Source of the DNA: Chromera velia
Taxonomy: Eukaryota; Sar; Chromeraceae
Length of the DNA: 35,454 nucleotides
Assembly: GCA_018398765.1 (NCBI GenBank)
Contig: JAHBMJ010000961.1
Location: 2,501 to 37,954, forward strand
Direction: 5' to 3'
The position numbers and the translations under genes were made by a program. Shown in pieces: positions 1 through 11,200 of the stretch; within the stretch, counting starts at the first letter, position 1, and each line of letters begins with the position of its first letter. The notes beneath the pieces were generated by a model, which was not told where the DNA came from, did no database searches, and saw only the letters and a list, made by a program, of their open reading frames with translations.

Positions 1-1491
1 CTTGCTTATTTACTACTCGACTGCCTTCTTTCCTTCCTTCCTTCCTTCCTATCTTCTTTCCTACCAAAACGTGATCTCTTTCCTCGATCCGGTCCCCTCT
101 CCTTTCAGATTTTGTTTTTTCGTCCTTCTTTTACGCCTCCCTCGCTGTATGTCTTTCTGGAAGGACGTATAGCCAGTGTCTCCCTCTCTTTCTCGATCTG
201 CCTCTGTCACCCCCTGACGGTGTGTGTGTGATGCAATTCATGATCGATTCATGACTTCTTTTTCTTAGGAGGGCACCTTTCTATAAAGCCCGTCCCTTCA
301 CGCTTTAATCGATTGAATGTGATCCTCCCCCCAAAAAACCTTACCCAGCTAGGCAGCTGCTTGTCGCTCTACCTTGCTTCGGGTTGTCAGAGTCCGAGGG
401 GATCGATGAGGCTGGTGGGCAAAACTTTAAAGCGAACTGACAGACGACTGACAGGCAGACATACAAAGTAAAAGACAAGAAAAAAAGAGGGGGGGATGCG
501 GGAGCGGAGTGAGAACAGGTGCAGATTTGAGCCGTCTTGAGAGTCAGGTTGGAGAATTCAGTGCACGGCTAAGGAAAACTGAAGCCATCCAGATTTGTGG
601 AAGGCAAAGGGGGAAGTTGGTCATGGAACGAGAAGATCGATATCACAAAAATTACATGACCCGCATACTAGGTAAAAGTGGCTTGAAGCATCAATGCCTG
701 ATCGATCGAAGGCAGACGCGAAGATGAGCCTTGGGAGACTCTGAAGGTGCATGAAAGGAGGGGGGATAGTCTCCTGACGACCTTCGTATTCGTTGTCTCT
801 CTCTTCATGTGGGCTCGAAGCTGTCTTCTTCGCCTTCTCTTCTCGTTTCGTGTTGCAACCTCCCTAAAAAACATCGATAGGTCAGTGTTCTTCGTCCTCG
901 ATCTCTCTTTTTGCTTGCGTTCTCTTCCCCTCGCTGAGGGCTCTCTCCTTTAATTCTCCCAACAGTCAGAGCAAGCGAGCAACTCGACTCTAATGAAAAC
1001 ATGCAGACTGAAGTGTGGTGTCGTCTCTTCGACCGACCCCCCCAGAGACGGTCCCTCAGCCAGTTTGTCTGACTGTCTGACAAACTTTTTGATTGACCTT
1101 CGCTCTCTGAAGCGAATCATCCGACTCTGACACTGCACCTTGACGCAGTTTACTATATGTCTTGCCGTGAAACTCTCTTCAACTGTCTTTTGGAGAGATA
1201 TATAGGCAGATTTGAAGAAGAACGAACGAAAGTCGGAAAGCAGAAGAAAACAAAAGAACAACAAAGAAGGGGCAAACAGGGAGAGTGACAAAGTAGCTGA
1301 CGGGGTCAAGAATCGCGTCTGATTGTCCACTAACGGGCAACTGAGAGAGTGCACACACAGCCCCCGCCTTTCTTCGGCTCCTGCTTGAGTTGTCTGGCAA
1401 AGCTTTTGATGCCTCGTCAGGCTTGTAATTTTTCTTCCTTCTGCCCCCACTCGGCTTTTCCATTCACTCCACACCACATTTTCTTTTCCGT

Positions 1492-1522
<31 letters not shown>

Positions 1523-2879
1523 TCGTGCGTTAGTGGGCAGGTCGGTTGGTTGACACGCACCACAAGGGGAGACCAAGAAGGAAGGAAGGAAGGAAGGAAG
1601 ATTGAAAGAGACGTGCAAAAGACAATCAATCAATCCATGTTAGGTCAAGCAGACCGAGCAGGCGTGCATCAAGGATGTGTAGACAGACGCATGCTCGCCC
1701 ATGTGCTTGTCTCCCTGCTTCTTTCATTCAACCAACAGGTGTTGGGCACCTCCTCCTTCTTGGTCAGCACATTATTGTCGGTATCGTGTGACTGACACTA
1801 AACGATCTTGTATTCATTGTCTCTTGAATGAATGGATGGATGGATGGAGTGCAAGCAAGTAGGTCTTCATGCCGGTTCGAGACTTGTACAGGCAAACAAG
1901 CCAACAAGATAAGAAGAAAAGGAAGGAAAAGGAAAGGACGAGGAGTTTTTCGTTCAATGACCGGCGGAGTTTTTTTTCTTTCTTCCTTGTTTTGTTGAGC
2001 ACGGTCAGTCTTAACTGACTGCTTTTCTTGCTTCTTTTTGTTACGCCCGTGAAAAAAAAAATACAGAAAGACAGAACATGCGGCTTGTTTGCTTCCCCTT
2101 CCACCTCTCTCTCTCTCTCTCAACTTGTACACGCCGTCGGTCTCCTCACATGTCTGTCTTTCTGTCTGTAGTTTCCCTCCATCCATCCAGCTCGGCAGGG
2201 GGTGCTGCGCGTCCTGGTGGGTGATTGATTACAGACTCATGAATGTGTGCATGCAACCAAAAATGGTCTGCAAGCAAGCCAGCGCGTTTGCATGTGTGTA
2301 TGCATGCGTGTCCGTTGAACATTGGCCGACGTGCGAATGGCTGGCTGGAGTCGGCTGGCTGACTTGCTCTCCAGCTGGCAGCCCGATGTTTGTAGAGGAG
2401 TCGGATGAGCTCCAGTGGACATACGTGGGAAAGGGTAGCACTCGTTTGTGCACTTAGTCAGCCTGGGGTGGGTGGGGTAACGGGGGTGAGTGGCAGACTA
2501 GTAGTTTAAGTGGCCTGCCCTGAAGATGTTTACCGAGAAACTGGAAATGCGTGCATGTGATGACCCATGCATATATGCGTGCATGCACTTGTATCGATAT
2601 GTTGTGTTTGCGACGCACGCATGAAGGGACGTTTTAATTCCCTTCTAGCAGCCTGCTTGGCAGGCTTTTGCGTCCATGCAACTGATCTCAGAGGATTCTG
2701 TCAACTCCTCTGTATCGCTAAGGGTTGGGGGGGGGTCGATCGATGGGTGGCTGCTCCTCTTCATCATCACTGACTGGCAGGCAGGCTTGCCTGTGAGTCT
2801 AGCTGTGAGTTGAACACCGTCATCTGACTCACTCTTCCAGGACTCTTTCTTCAATTGATCGACTCGTAGTGCATCCAAA
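1..2879. other. Gene-poor, microsatellite-rich region
   Basis: I find no convincing coding region here. The open frames present are short, overlap on both strands, and translate into simple Ser/Leu/Phe- or Arg/Lys-rich strings produced by CT/GA-rich DNA. The stretch is dominated by tetranucleotide runs (CTTC, CTGT, GAAG, GATG), by CAGT/CTGA/GACTGACT words, and from about 2240 onward by many TGCATG/GCATGC words. An intron or UTR of a gene lying outside the window cannot be excluded. Confidence 0.6.
1493..1521. repeat. (CTGT)n microsatellite
   Basis: About seven uninterrupted CTGT units. A GAAG-type run follows at about 1578-1600, so two unrelated tetranucleotide arrays sit within 100 bp of each other. 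Confidence 0.9.
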
Positions 2880-3365
2880 TTTTTGCCTCCGATTTCTAAT
2901 TCCCCGCATGCAATTGCATGATCTAGTGCATGTTACTGGATGCTAGACTCAGGCTGGATGATAATTAAACGGATGAATTTTAAGGCAATGATTTAGCTGA
3001 ACTTTTTGAAATGAAATTATTAATATATATAATTATACACTTAGTCTAATTTAGATCGAAGTCTCTACATATGCCAGTGACTTTATTCTTGGAAATTATA
3101 AAGTTGGAATCAACCATAATTAAACTAGCTTTTTCAAAATTGATTGAACAACTTCTAGAACAACTTGAACCGTACTGTATATATCAGTTAATATTAGTTA
3201 TATATATGTGATGATGATGATGATGATTGAGGGTTAATGTGTAAATTGATGCAATGAACAACAATATATAATAACATTTTTTTATTATGAGTCTAAAAGC
3301 TAGAGCCTTTGAGCTGCCACTGGTAATTGTAATGATCCGCATGATTAGGATTGGGATTTATGTTT
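2880..3365. other. AT-rich island
   Basis: Base composition shifts abruptly from mixed or GC-rich to strongly AT-rich DNA, with runs such as ATTAATATATATAATTATAC and a short (GAT)n array at about 3210-3226, then shifts back near 3366. I see no open frame, terminal repeat or transposase. Similar islands lie near 8450-8690, 17760-18115 and 26060-26640. They could be old insertions or matrix-attachment-like DNA, but I see no shared sequence that makes them one family. Confidence 0.6.
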
Positions 3366-3958
3366 CAGACTAGTTCCGGGGTTGTCCCAAGGTCCACAGC
3401 CGGGGGACGGCTTAATTGTTTTGCTCATCTTCAGACTCTTCACACCAGGATTCTCGTGCTTTTCATTCCTAGTTTTATTTTATGGTTCTGCTCTTTTGGG
3501 CATGCATGCACCCGTAAGTACTAAAAATTGTGGAATCCTAGACGACCGGACAGAATATTCGTACAAAGCCACCAGCTTTAGTAGCCACCAGCTCATGCTC
3601 AGTCATGTCCGTTAAAAGGTGCAAGACCAGATTTGGTCTTCCTCTGCATATGCTTCCACAGCAGCCTGAGGGCGATCGGATGCTCCCTGAGAGCATGCTG
3701 CATGTATGTTACTCCACTTGCATGCCGCGGCTTCTCGCTCTCGATCGCCTTAATTGATCAAGGAAGGCGGTCCGGTTTCGATCAACGCACGCGTAAGAGA
3801 TCGTAAGAAACATCAGTCGATCAATCTATGCAAGGGACAGATCAAGGAGCCTAGCAAGGAGCTTCAAGAAAGTATAATCGAGACAGATCAAGAGGTAGAC
3901 AGCTGAGGCAAGAAAAAGATGAAGAAAAACGGAGGAAGAGGAAAAAGAAGTGAGGCTG

Positions 3959-4008
3959 AAAGAAAGAAAGAAAGAAAGAAAGAAAAGAAAGAAAGAAAGA
4001 AAGAAAGA
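3959..4008. repeat. (GAAA)n microsatellite
   Basis: A purine-strand array of GAAA units, interrupted once or twice. It generates spurious Lys/Glu-rich and Phe/Ser-rich open frames on the two strands. Confidence 0.9.
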
Positions 4009-5549
4009 GGCAGCGAGGCAGAAATAGAAAAAGAAACACTGAATCAACGAGGAACGGGAACACATATGTGTGTCAGAGAAGAAAGAAGACAGTCCTTTAC
4101 TTTTCCTTTCATGCACTCAGTCAGTGCCTCCCTCCCTCACTCACTCACTGTTCTCACGCAGTCAGTCAGAACAGACGAAAGTCAGACGATTCCCTCTACA
4201 TGCTTGACTCAGTCCGGCCATCTCATTTGAAGATCGAGGCTGTCTATCCGTCTGCCGAAGAGAAAAGAATCAGTCATGACCATTTGAAGTAAAAGCTTGA
4301 CGAAGAACCCATTCATAGAAAGCAACGACGTGAGTGAGTCCATCTAGCTGGCTGCATGTCATCAGATTCGATCGCACTGCAGGTCCCCGGAAAGACATTT
4401 CCGGGGCCCCCTTATTTGCAGACCGAACGACAGACGTACAGACAGAGTCAGAAGACACGCACGATCGTGCATGCGAAACACAATTCAGACAGCAGCATGA
4501 AGAGCCAGACCGGCGGCGTGTCCACGCATCTCCACGCGCATGAGTCAGGTGAGCATAAGCATTAGGAAGCAAAACACTCCAAGTGACTCACTCGATCTTT
4601 CTGGCTGCGATCGACCCCTCGTCCTTATTCGGTAACGGTCGACGCATTGAGAGCTCAAGTTCTCACTTAATTAAATTGAGGCAGGCAAGGTGGGAGAGAG
4701 ACGAGAGAAAAAACATGCCTGTACATGAAATCATGCATACACCGAGAAGGAAGGGAGAAGAAGAAAGAGAGCCCCAATGACGCGTGAATGAAAGAACGTT
4801 TAAACGTCCTTCTGACCGAATGACTTAAATGGAAGCAAAAAAGAAGGAGAAGAAGATTAGGAAGAAAGAAATTGAAGAAAGAGGAGAAAAAGCAGAAAGA
4901 CTACGAAGCGAATGCAGTTGACGCGGTCTCACCCGTCTGCATGATCCGCAAGAACGATCGATTGCCGTTTTGGTCAACCATCTTCTCCTTCTCTCACATA
5001 GGAAATAGGCAAAACACACGTACACTTCTGCATGCATGTTATGGCTCGCCAGAAGTTCGGCAGCCACGGACCGAGACTTGATTTGGTGTTCGCTTGTGCG
5101 CATGGTCGAAGGAACATGCGCAGGAGAGATGGAGTAAAACACATGCAGGCAGGCAGGCAGACAAGTCCTTCCTCTCGTGTCCCGAACCCTTCAGACAAAA
5201 TGAAGGCCATGCATACACAATCATGCATGGCATGGAGATAATCTTCCTTCCCAAGTTAGTCTTAATTGACTGCCTCAAATCCACGACGACATGCATGCAC
5301 AAAATCACACGCACATCATTCGTCTAGCTATACACCGCCACGCTTTGCACCCAGCCAGCCTGCTGGAGGAAGGAAGGGTTGCGCTATGACGTCTAGAAAC
5401 ACGTTCACCTTTTCGTCTTCAAAGGATTTCGCCTCATCATGCCAGAGAAGCAAGAGGGGGAGGAAGGGATTCTTCTCTGTCGCAAAAAGAGAGAGAGCGC
5501 TTGCATGGGGATCCTTCATGTGTCTTCCTTCACTCACTCAATCAGAACC

Positions 5550-5640
5550 CACCATGCAACCCCACTGCATGTATGATGGATTGATTGAGTGATGCACGCA
5601 TTGAATTTCATGCATGCACAGATTGGTGCATGACCGCTCC
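5550..5640. promoter_or_regulatory. Cluster of TGCATG/TGCATGCA motifs
   Basis: About five ATGCA/TGCAT words occur within 90 bp, including a full ATGCATGCA. In apicomplexans TGCATGCA is a known binding site for an ApiAP2-family factor. Here the motif recurs throughout intergenic DNA (near 2250, 2555, 3500, 5035, 5290, 16430, 17600, 20170), so this may be a real regulatory word or simply a genome-wide base-composition habit. The cluster is not next to a confirmed transcription start. Confidence 0.3.
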
Positions 5641-6125
5641 ATTACCGATTGAGTGAAGCCACTCGCCACCCGCCTGCCTGCCTGTCTGTCTTCCTACCAA
5701 CGTGAGGTAGGATTCTCAGCAGACACACATACCTCTATCGCTCTTCTTTCTTCTGCGCAGTCTTCAGGGCATTCCCTGCTTCTACGCAGACAGCCATCCT
5801 CCCTCGCCCCACGCCCCCCTTGCAATCGCAAGGAGAGAAGGGAAGAGCCTGTATACACTCCCGTCCTCGACCTCCCCCTAAAAAGTAACAAAGAGAGGAG
5901 AATCAATCGAGGAGGTTCCATTTCTTCTGTTTTTTGTGTCTCTCCTCATTTCTCTCTGAGTCGAAAGCAAGCCGCAAAAAATTCTCCGAAAAGAAATGCC
6001 GGAGTTCTTTTGCAAAGCCTTAAAACTGCTCATGCACACATTCACTCACACACACCCTAAGAGACAGAATAAGAGAGAAAATGAGACCAGACAAAGAGAG
6101 ACAGAGAGACAAAGAAAGAAAGAGA

Positions 6126-6467
6126 CTACCGTCGATACAGGTCCATTGCATGAGGTTTTGATCTTCCACCCTCAATGTCTTTTTCCTCTTCTGGGACTGC
6201 CGAGTCCTCTTCGTCAGAAAGTGCAGGAAGAGACACACACCCGAGAGGAGTAGTCTTTCCCTCTGCCTCCGGTGGATGGTATGCCTTCTCCTTCTTCTCT
6301 TCCTGGGCAAATTCAGTGTTGCACTGTAGTTGTGCCGTTGCAGGAAGGGAAAAATTGGGGGGCAGCACAACCTGAAAGTCTGAGAGGCCCTCGGAGATGT
6401 CTGCATTCATTTCTTCTTCCTCCTCTTCCTGTGGGAGGCTTCCCTCTCCTCTCTCGAGATCGACCTC
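6126..6467 (-). other. In-frame continuation beyond TAG of the membrane-protein gene
   Basis: Reading the minus strand past TAG 6470-6468 in the same frame gives about 113 further codons without a stop, ending at another TAG (6128-6126). The product begins with an acidic stretch (EVDLERGEG..., then six consecutive Glu) and keeps a protein-like composition. The last residues before the stop are also acidic, so composition runs on across it. I tested nearby GT/AG pairs and found none that removes the TAG while keeping the frame. It could be a premature stop, a sequencing error, a readthrough codon or chance openness. Confidence 0.4.
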
Positions 6468-8018
6468 CTAGTCTTCCAAGGGAAGCTCTGCTGCGTGTGT
6501 GAATTCTGGTTCGTCTTCTGGCTGTTTGGCGGGAGAGGGGGGGGGAGAGTCAAAACCTCCGTTCATGGCTGCAGACTGCTGGAGGGCCTTCAGGGCTGCC
6601 ATTTGGGAGCTTGATCTTGCCTGTTGCGAGCTGTTGCTCTGGTTGGTTTGGTTTGTGAACATCCTCAGTTTTGTTGACAAACGCCGAGACCTCCTTCTGA
6701 CGTCTGTTACGCAATCTCCAAAACAACCACCCGCCCGCGCAAGCCTCATGCGCGCCCAATGGCCCCAGTCGTCGATATTGATGACTCGTAGAGCTTCCAA
6801 CAGGCCCACCAAAAGTGAGACAACTGTAAAGAAGATCGCCACAAAGTCAACAAAAGCACTGAACCCAGATTCCATCCAGAAGGGTGAAAACAGAAGTTCA
6901 ACGACAAGAATCACAGGCTTTCCCACCAGAGCTGGGTAGAAGAGAACCACTCGCAAGTCTCGCTTCAATTCATCGTTCTCGAGAATGCAGACTAACAAAG
7001 GACCAATCAATAGGCCATTCACGAGTAGCACTACAACCCCCCAAATTTGCGTCGTTTCTTCTGGAGATTCCAATCTCTGGACTCCCACGAACGTGTTGGC
7101 TGCGAATCCGATCAATGAGAAAGACTTAAAGGTCCAAGTGAACAAAATTCGAAGCACAGGCCTCCGGGGGAAGGTGTACAGATCCAAGGCAACGATCTTG
7201 AGGCAGACCAAGATGACAGGCAGCAGCCACAGACTGTACATCTTCCCGACTTTGTTGATGCGCGACATCGCCAGTCCAGCCATCAACAAAATGATGACGG
7301 TCCGGTGTACCCACATGTACACCAGGTGCGTGGGCGCAAAGAACTGCAAACATTCATTGATATTGAATCACAAAAGACATGAAGCATGCATTCATAGAGA
7401 TGAACCTCAAGAGAACTAAGACGGCTCCATTGCTGACGAGGTGCATTTCTAGATGGAAATGGGATGACCTGACAAGCTTCCCCTTGTCTTCCTGAATGTG
7501 ATAGGGAAATCTGTAGTAGCTTTCTCAGCAGATTTCTCGAAATTTAACGGCACCGGCTGCGAGATCTGTGTTGTCATGTGGTCAAATCCGTTCGTGTATG
7601 TCAATTGCAAAGAAACAGAACAACATGCACTGACCGGCAATGCGTAGATGGTCAGCAGGGAGGTCCACAGAAGAGGAAACCACAGCTTTCTGACAGATCC
7701 GAACCATAGTAACTCTTGCCTCTGTCCTGTTTCTTCTGGGAAGAGTACGAGCAAGAGGACGAGGGGAATGAGTATCAACAAAAAGGGGAGGTAGCGCAAA
7801 ACAGTAATGTTCCGTGACTTTTTGACATGTATCCATGAGGTTTGGCTGGCTTTCGGCGCGTAGTCCTTCTCGAAGCCTCTTGAAAGACTTCCAGCACTGT
7901 ATGGTAAGAGACAGTGATGCGGTCTTGCGTTTGGTACCGATAGTGAGTCTGCCTCCGTGACCTGTGCAGTCGACTCAGTTCTTCCTGTTTTGTTTGTTTG
8001 CTTATCAGTCGCCGTCAT
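6468..8018 (-). CDS. Multi-pass membrane protein, unknown family
   Basis: I do not recognise the family. The model has two exons: 8018-7635 (128 codons, ATG at 8018) and 7343-6468, joined in phase 0 by a GTCAGT donor and a TTTGCAG acceptor, giving about 419 residues. The N-terminal ~70 residues are polar. About eight hydrophobic segments follow: near residues 73-92, 110-140 (spanning the splice junction), 145-160, 165-190, 200-220, 230-255, 260-285 and 295-320. The tail is rich in Ser/Gln and then in Pro/Asp/Glu. It is inferred to be an integral membrane protein with a cytosolic acidic tail. The frame does not end naturally at TAG 6470-6468, because an open acidic reading continues in the same frame (separate entry). 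The existence of the gene is well supported by the splice junction joining two hydrophobic stretches; its function is unknown. Confidence 0.75.
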
Positions 8019-8631
8019 CTTTGATCCCTCAGTGAACCGGGGCCCTTTTTCCTGCCATCAGAGGCCATGATTAGATGGGCTAAAACCTCTGGAGGCGTTT
8101 CACGTGCTGAAAACTGCCTCTACACTTGCAACTACATATATATTCTGCTATTATTCTGCTGTGTGGCCGCATTCTGCTGCATGCAGAAGAAAAGAAGTAA
8201 TATTTTTGCGGAATCGGATTCTTTCGACGAAATTGACGCACGCAATGACCCATACAACCGGGCAGCAGCCCATTGCAGCCCGGCCCCGCACGGCCGCCGC
8301 GCCGCCCGCGCGAGCAACACACATTCATGCCGGCCGTGTCAGGCGAGTACAGGCGAGACGATCGGACGCGGTCCGAAACTCCGAGTCGGGACTCGGGACT
8401 CGGACTACAGTCCGGCAGTCCGACTCGGACTGCATGTATGTTAAGTTTATGTTGCATGTTGTGCTGGTAGAGCCTATATATGTAAGTGTTAGAGTATGTT
8501 AGAGTGAAAAAAAATTTCTTTGTTGCTATTTGTTAATTGCATATTAAAATTCAAGCTTCAATTCATGATTAAGTTTTGTTGAATTTTGTCTACCTGTTTT
8601 ATAAAGTTCTTATTTAGACCTATAAACACTG
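8019..8631. other. Intergenic: GC-rich palindromic patch, then AT-rich DNA
   Basis: No gene is seen. From about 8275 to 8440 the DNA is very GC-rich. It contains repeated GACTCGG / AGTCCG words that are near-complements of each other and can pair locally. From about 8450 the sequence turns abruptly AT-rich and stays so into the 3' end of the next gene. The sharp change suggests an inserted element, but I see no clear terminal repeat or target duplication. Confidence 0.5.
8275..8440. repeat. GC-rich patch with repeated GACTCGG palindromic words
   Basis: GACTCGG-type words occur at least four times between about 8385 and 8432, and the complementary AGTCCG three times, so several small hairpins are possible. 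The left part (8275-8320) is almost pure CG/GCC. It is unlike the flanking DNA. Its function is unknown; a degraded mobile-element end is one possibility. Confidence 0.5.
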
Positions 8632-10239
8632 TTAGTTTGAACGTTTAACTATTTTTAGTGCACGAGAAATCGACTTCCAAAGTTTTGCTAAAATGAGGGA
8701 AATCCAAAGAAGACAAGAGGGAAAGACGGAATGGAATGCCCCCAGGCATCCTAGAAGTGATAACAAAGTCAGAGTCAGTAATTGATTGCTACAACTCTTT
8801 GCTGAATGTGTGTGCTCGCTTTGTATGGTGGCCCAAGGGGTGGAACGATCTAGTGATTGCTGTTGTCCCGAAGGCTTAGCATGGCCTCTACTCAGCATAG
8901 GCCAAGAATTAAGGGGTCTTTTATTGGCCCGTCTGACTCCTTTTCTTTTCCGTTTCCCTCTTCCTTTGCTGCATTGGGAACCGATGTGATTCTGTGACTG
9001 CTGGGGTCTCTCTTCGCTTTTTTTTTTCTTCTTCTTGCCTCCCTTCGCCTTCCCTTTTCCACCACTGCTCTTGGACGACTGGTGGCCGTCGAGCTTGATT
9101 CCTTTTCTTTTGGAATCCGCACTTGCACCAGCAGAGACAGAAAGAGAAGCGATACCCTTCTTTTTGCTTCCCTTCAGAGTGGCTGCCATTCTTTGAGCTT
9201 TCACCCTCTCCCGATCTTGCTCCTGTCTTCTCTCAGGCAAGGGACGCTCTTCCTCCTCTGCCTCCTGTTCTCTCTTCTTCTTCTCTGCCTGATCTCCTTC
9301 CCTTTCAATCTCCTCGGCAAGCCTGACTATCGCAGCGAGGGACTCCATCGCCTGCTCGGTGGCCTGGTCCCACTCCCCACCATCCACCAGTCCGCGTTCC
9401 GCCCTCTCTCTCTGATTCCTCTGCAGATGTGCTAGAAGGGTGTGTGGAACCTTCCACTGAGGAAGAGCCTTCAACAGCCAGTGGTCCAGACGAAGCTCCC
9501 GCGCCTTCTCGTTGAAACCCCTCACATTCTGGCGGAGGCACTCATTCATTTGCCCCCACATGTAGTCGGAATTCCAAGGCGGCAAACCGTCGTGAGGGAA
9601 GGCGAACTGGGCAAAAGGGACGGGATCATTTGGGGGTGTGGGGGCAGAGGAGGTACCCTCATCTGCTTGCTCATGCTCTCCGCCAGCCTCCCCCGCCTCT
9701 TCTTCGTTTTCAGTCTGATCTTGTTTGATGTTCTCCTTTGCCTTCGTGATCAGCGCCTTCAACCTGTCTTGGAAAGAGAGGGGTACCGGGGCCGGGGGAG
9801 ACGGTGCGGCGGCGGCGGCGGCGGACTTGGAGGAGGCCCCAACACGGTTCCCGCCTCCGCCCCGCCCTGAGGCTGAAGCTCCGACAGCCGCCTCAGCTGC
9901 CCTCACTCTCATACCCAGGATGGCCTGTGCAGAAGCCTCGGGAACCTCTCTCTGGCAGGGCCGCAGAACACGACCGCCCGGGGGGGCAGAAGCGTGGGAA
10001 GCTGCTGCTGCTGCTAAGCCCGGCGGCACCTCCGCGGAGGAGGACGCAGAAGGGTTGAAGGGGGGAAAAGGAAAGGGCAGGGGGGAGACTGAAGGAGCTA
10101 GGGAAGGCGCGAGAGATCTCTGCCTCTTTTTCCCGTTCCCATCCGATGAGCTACACGCAGCATAAAGGGTCACGGCAGTGAGCAAAGAATCTGCGTATCT
10201 AGCCTCTCTACCCCCTTCTCTAGCTGCTCTCTCTGACAT
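8632..10239 (-). CDS. Hypothetical low-complexity charged protein, single exon
   Basis: I do not recognise this protein. A continuous frame of about 535 codons runs from ATG 10239 to TAA 8634-8632; an in-frame GTG five codons upstream (10254) is less likely as a start. Residues about 30-150 are Ser/Pro/Ala/Gly-rich. A more ordinary, probably helical core follows (about 195-310), with Trp-rich words such as WNSDYMWGQMNECL and LPQWKVPHTLLAHL. Next come a Glu/Lys/Arg-rich coiled-coil-like stretch, a Lys-rich basic region (six Lys in a row), and a hydrophobic C-terminal segment that could span a membrane. It is intronless, unlike every other gene here. That fits a young, retro-derived or mobile-element (gag-like) gene, but I see no zinc knuckle, protease or polymerase. 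The last ~100 codons enter AT-rich DNA and may be non-coding or hide an intron. Confidence 0.5.
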   Translation of the reverse strand: MSERAAREGGREARYADSLLTAVTLYAACSSSDGNGKKRQRSLAPSLAPSVSPLPFPFPPFNPSASSSAEVPPGLAAAAASHASAPPGGRVLRPCQREVPEASAQAILGMRVRAAEAAVGASASGRGGGGNRVGASSKSAAAAAAPSPPAPVPLSFQDRLKALITKAKENIKQDQTENEEEAGEAGGEHEQADEGTSSAPTPPNDPVPFAQFAFPHDGLPPWNSDYMWGQMNECLRQNVRGFNEKARELRLDHWLLKALPQWKVPHTLLAHLQRNQRERAERGLVDGGEWDQATEQAMESLAAIVRLAEEIEREGDQAEKKKREQEAEEEERPLPERRQEQDRERVKAQRMAATLKGSKKKGIASLSVSAGASADSKRKGIKLDGHQSSKSSGGKGKAKGGKKKKKKSEERPQQSQNHIGSQCSKGRGKRKRKGVRRANKRPLNSWPMLSRGHAKPSGQQQSLDRSTPWATIQSEHTHSAKSCSNQLLTLTLLSLLGCLGAFHSVFPSCLLWISLILAKLWKSISRALKIVKRSN

Positions 10240-10432
10240 ATCCCTTTCTAACACTTGGTGCCCTTCTTCTTTCTACACCAAAATCCTAAATATAGCCTAG
10301 AAATATAGCCCTTTAGCCTCCCGCCTGTCTCCTGTCTTACCCAGCGTCCTTTCTCATAGCCTCACTCAAGTCGACTCAAGTCGACGGTGCAAAATCTGCT
10401 CTAAAGCCACCCGCCTACAGAAAAGCCTGGTG

Positions 10433-10500
10433 CAAGGGTGGAAACCATGACTTTCAAGAAAAGATTTTCACGCGATATACCGCACTAAGGATGACTCACC
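10433..10500 (+). repeat. 68-bp direct repeat, copy 1
   Basis: Begins CAAGGGTGGAAACCATG and ends GGATGACTCACC. Copy 2 at 11201-11268 has the same length and about 85% identity by eye. A shorter echo of the first 12 bases (GCAAGGGTGGA) occurs near 11644. The pair flanks the GC-rich minisatellite block. Confidence 0.85.
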
Positions 10501-10674
10501 GTGACCCATCCGTGACCCCCTGTTCGTCTTCTGCCTCGCGGCCCCTGCATGCAGCCAAGCAGAAAAGCGCACGAGAGAAGGGGGTGCAACACAGAAAGTT
10601 GCAGGAGCGCCCACCCGTTCTGCCCAACGCTGGAGGAGGAAGAGGAAGCTAAAGGAAGTTGGGGAGAGCTGCTC

Positions 10675-10803
10675 TGGAGGTCGCTGCTCACTACGGCAGG
10701 CTGGAGGAGCTGGAGGTCGCTGCTCACAGCAGGCTGGGGGAGCTGGAGGTCGCTGCTCACGGCAGGCTGGGGGAGCTGGAGGTCGCTGCTCAAGGCAGGC
10801 TAA
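10675..10803 (+). repeat. 33-bp minisatellite
   Basis: About four units of roughly 33 bp (CTGGAGGTCGCTGCTCAC plus GGCAGGCTGGGGGAG). The period is a multiple of three, so both strands stay open across it: ELEVAAHxRLG on plus, EQRPPAPPACR on minus. Unit-to-unit differences are few, so the expansion is recent. Confidence 0.9.
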
Positions 10804-10862
10804 GGGAGCTTTGGGGGGCTGCATGGGAGAGGGAGGGCTGGGAGGGAGGAAGGGAGAGAGGG

Positions 10863-10970
10863 AGGCTGGACGGAAGGCTGCATGGGAGGCTGGAGGGGAG
10901 GCTGGCGGGGAGGCTGGCGGGGAGGCTGGAGGGGAGGCTGGAGGGAAGGCTGGAGGGGAGGCTGCGAGCC
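10863..10970 (+). repeat. 12-bp minisatellite
   Basis: Seven or more units of AGGCTGGAGGGG / AGGCTGGCGGGG, preceded by degenerate GGGAGGCTG copies. It reads GRLE/GRLA on plus and a Ser/Leu/Pro repeat on minus. The strand is strongly G-rich. Confidence 0.9.
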
Positions 10971-11200
10971 AACTTTAACTTTGTGCGGTCAAAGGATTTG
11001 GATGACAAAGGACGACGAAAGGAACGCGACGCAGGAAGGAATTTGAATGAGAATGGACGACGAAAGGAACGCGACGAAGGGATCCAGAAGGGAATCTGCG
11101 TACCTCCTCTAAAGGAATCTGCGTACCTCCTCTCAGGCCTGACTCAACAGCCACGTAAAGGAAGAACCACGGTGACAACCCGCCCCAGAATATTCTTGTA

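Larger units (their letters stand above)
3366..6125. other. Gene-poor region with GAAA array and many TGCATGCA words
   Basis: No gene is supported. The longest frames (about 100-135 codons) overlap one another on both strands and are low in complexity. The stretch holds a purine-rich GAAA array near 3959-4008, GACTGA/CAGTCAGT words, and repeated TGCATG motifs, densest at 5030-5310 and 5550-5640. Its 3' end abuts the end of the frame of the minus-strand membrane-protein gene. Confidence 0.55.

Noticed and set aside
950..1633. 227-codon minus-strand frame
   Set aside because: Low-complexity Ser/Leu/Phe/Arg content from CTGT and CTTC runs, no domain, overlapped by other frames on both strands.
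1868..1882. GGTTCGAGAC resembling a tRNA B box
   Set aside because: Flanking bases do not form a T-arm stem, and no A box or acceptor stem is present at the right spacing.
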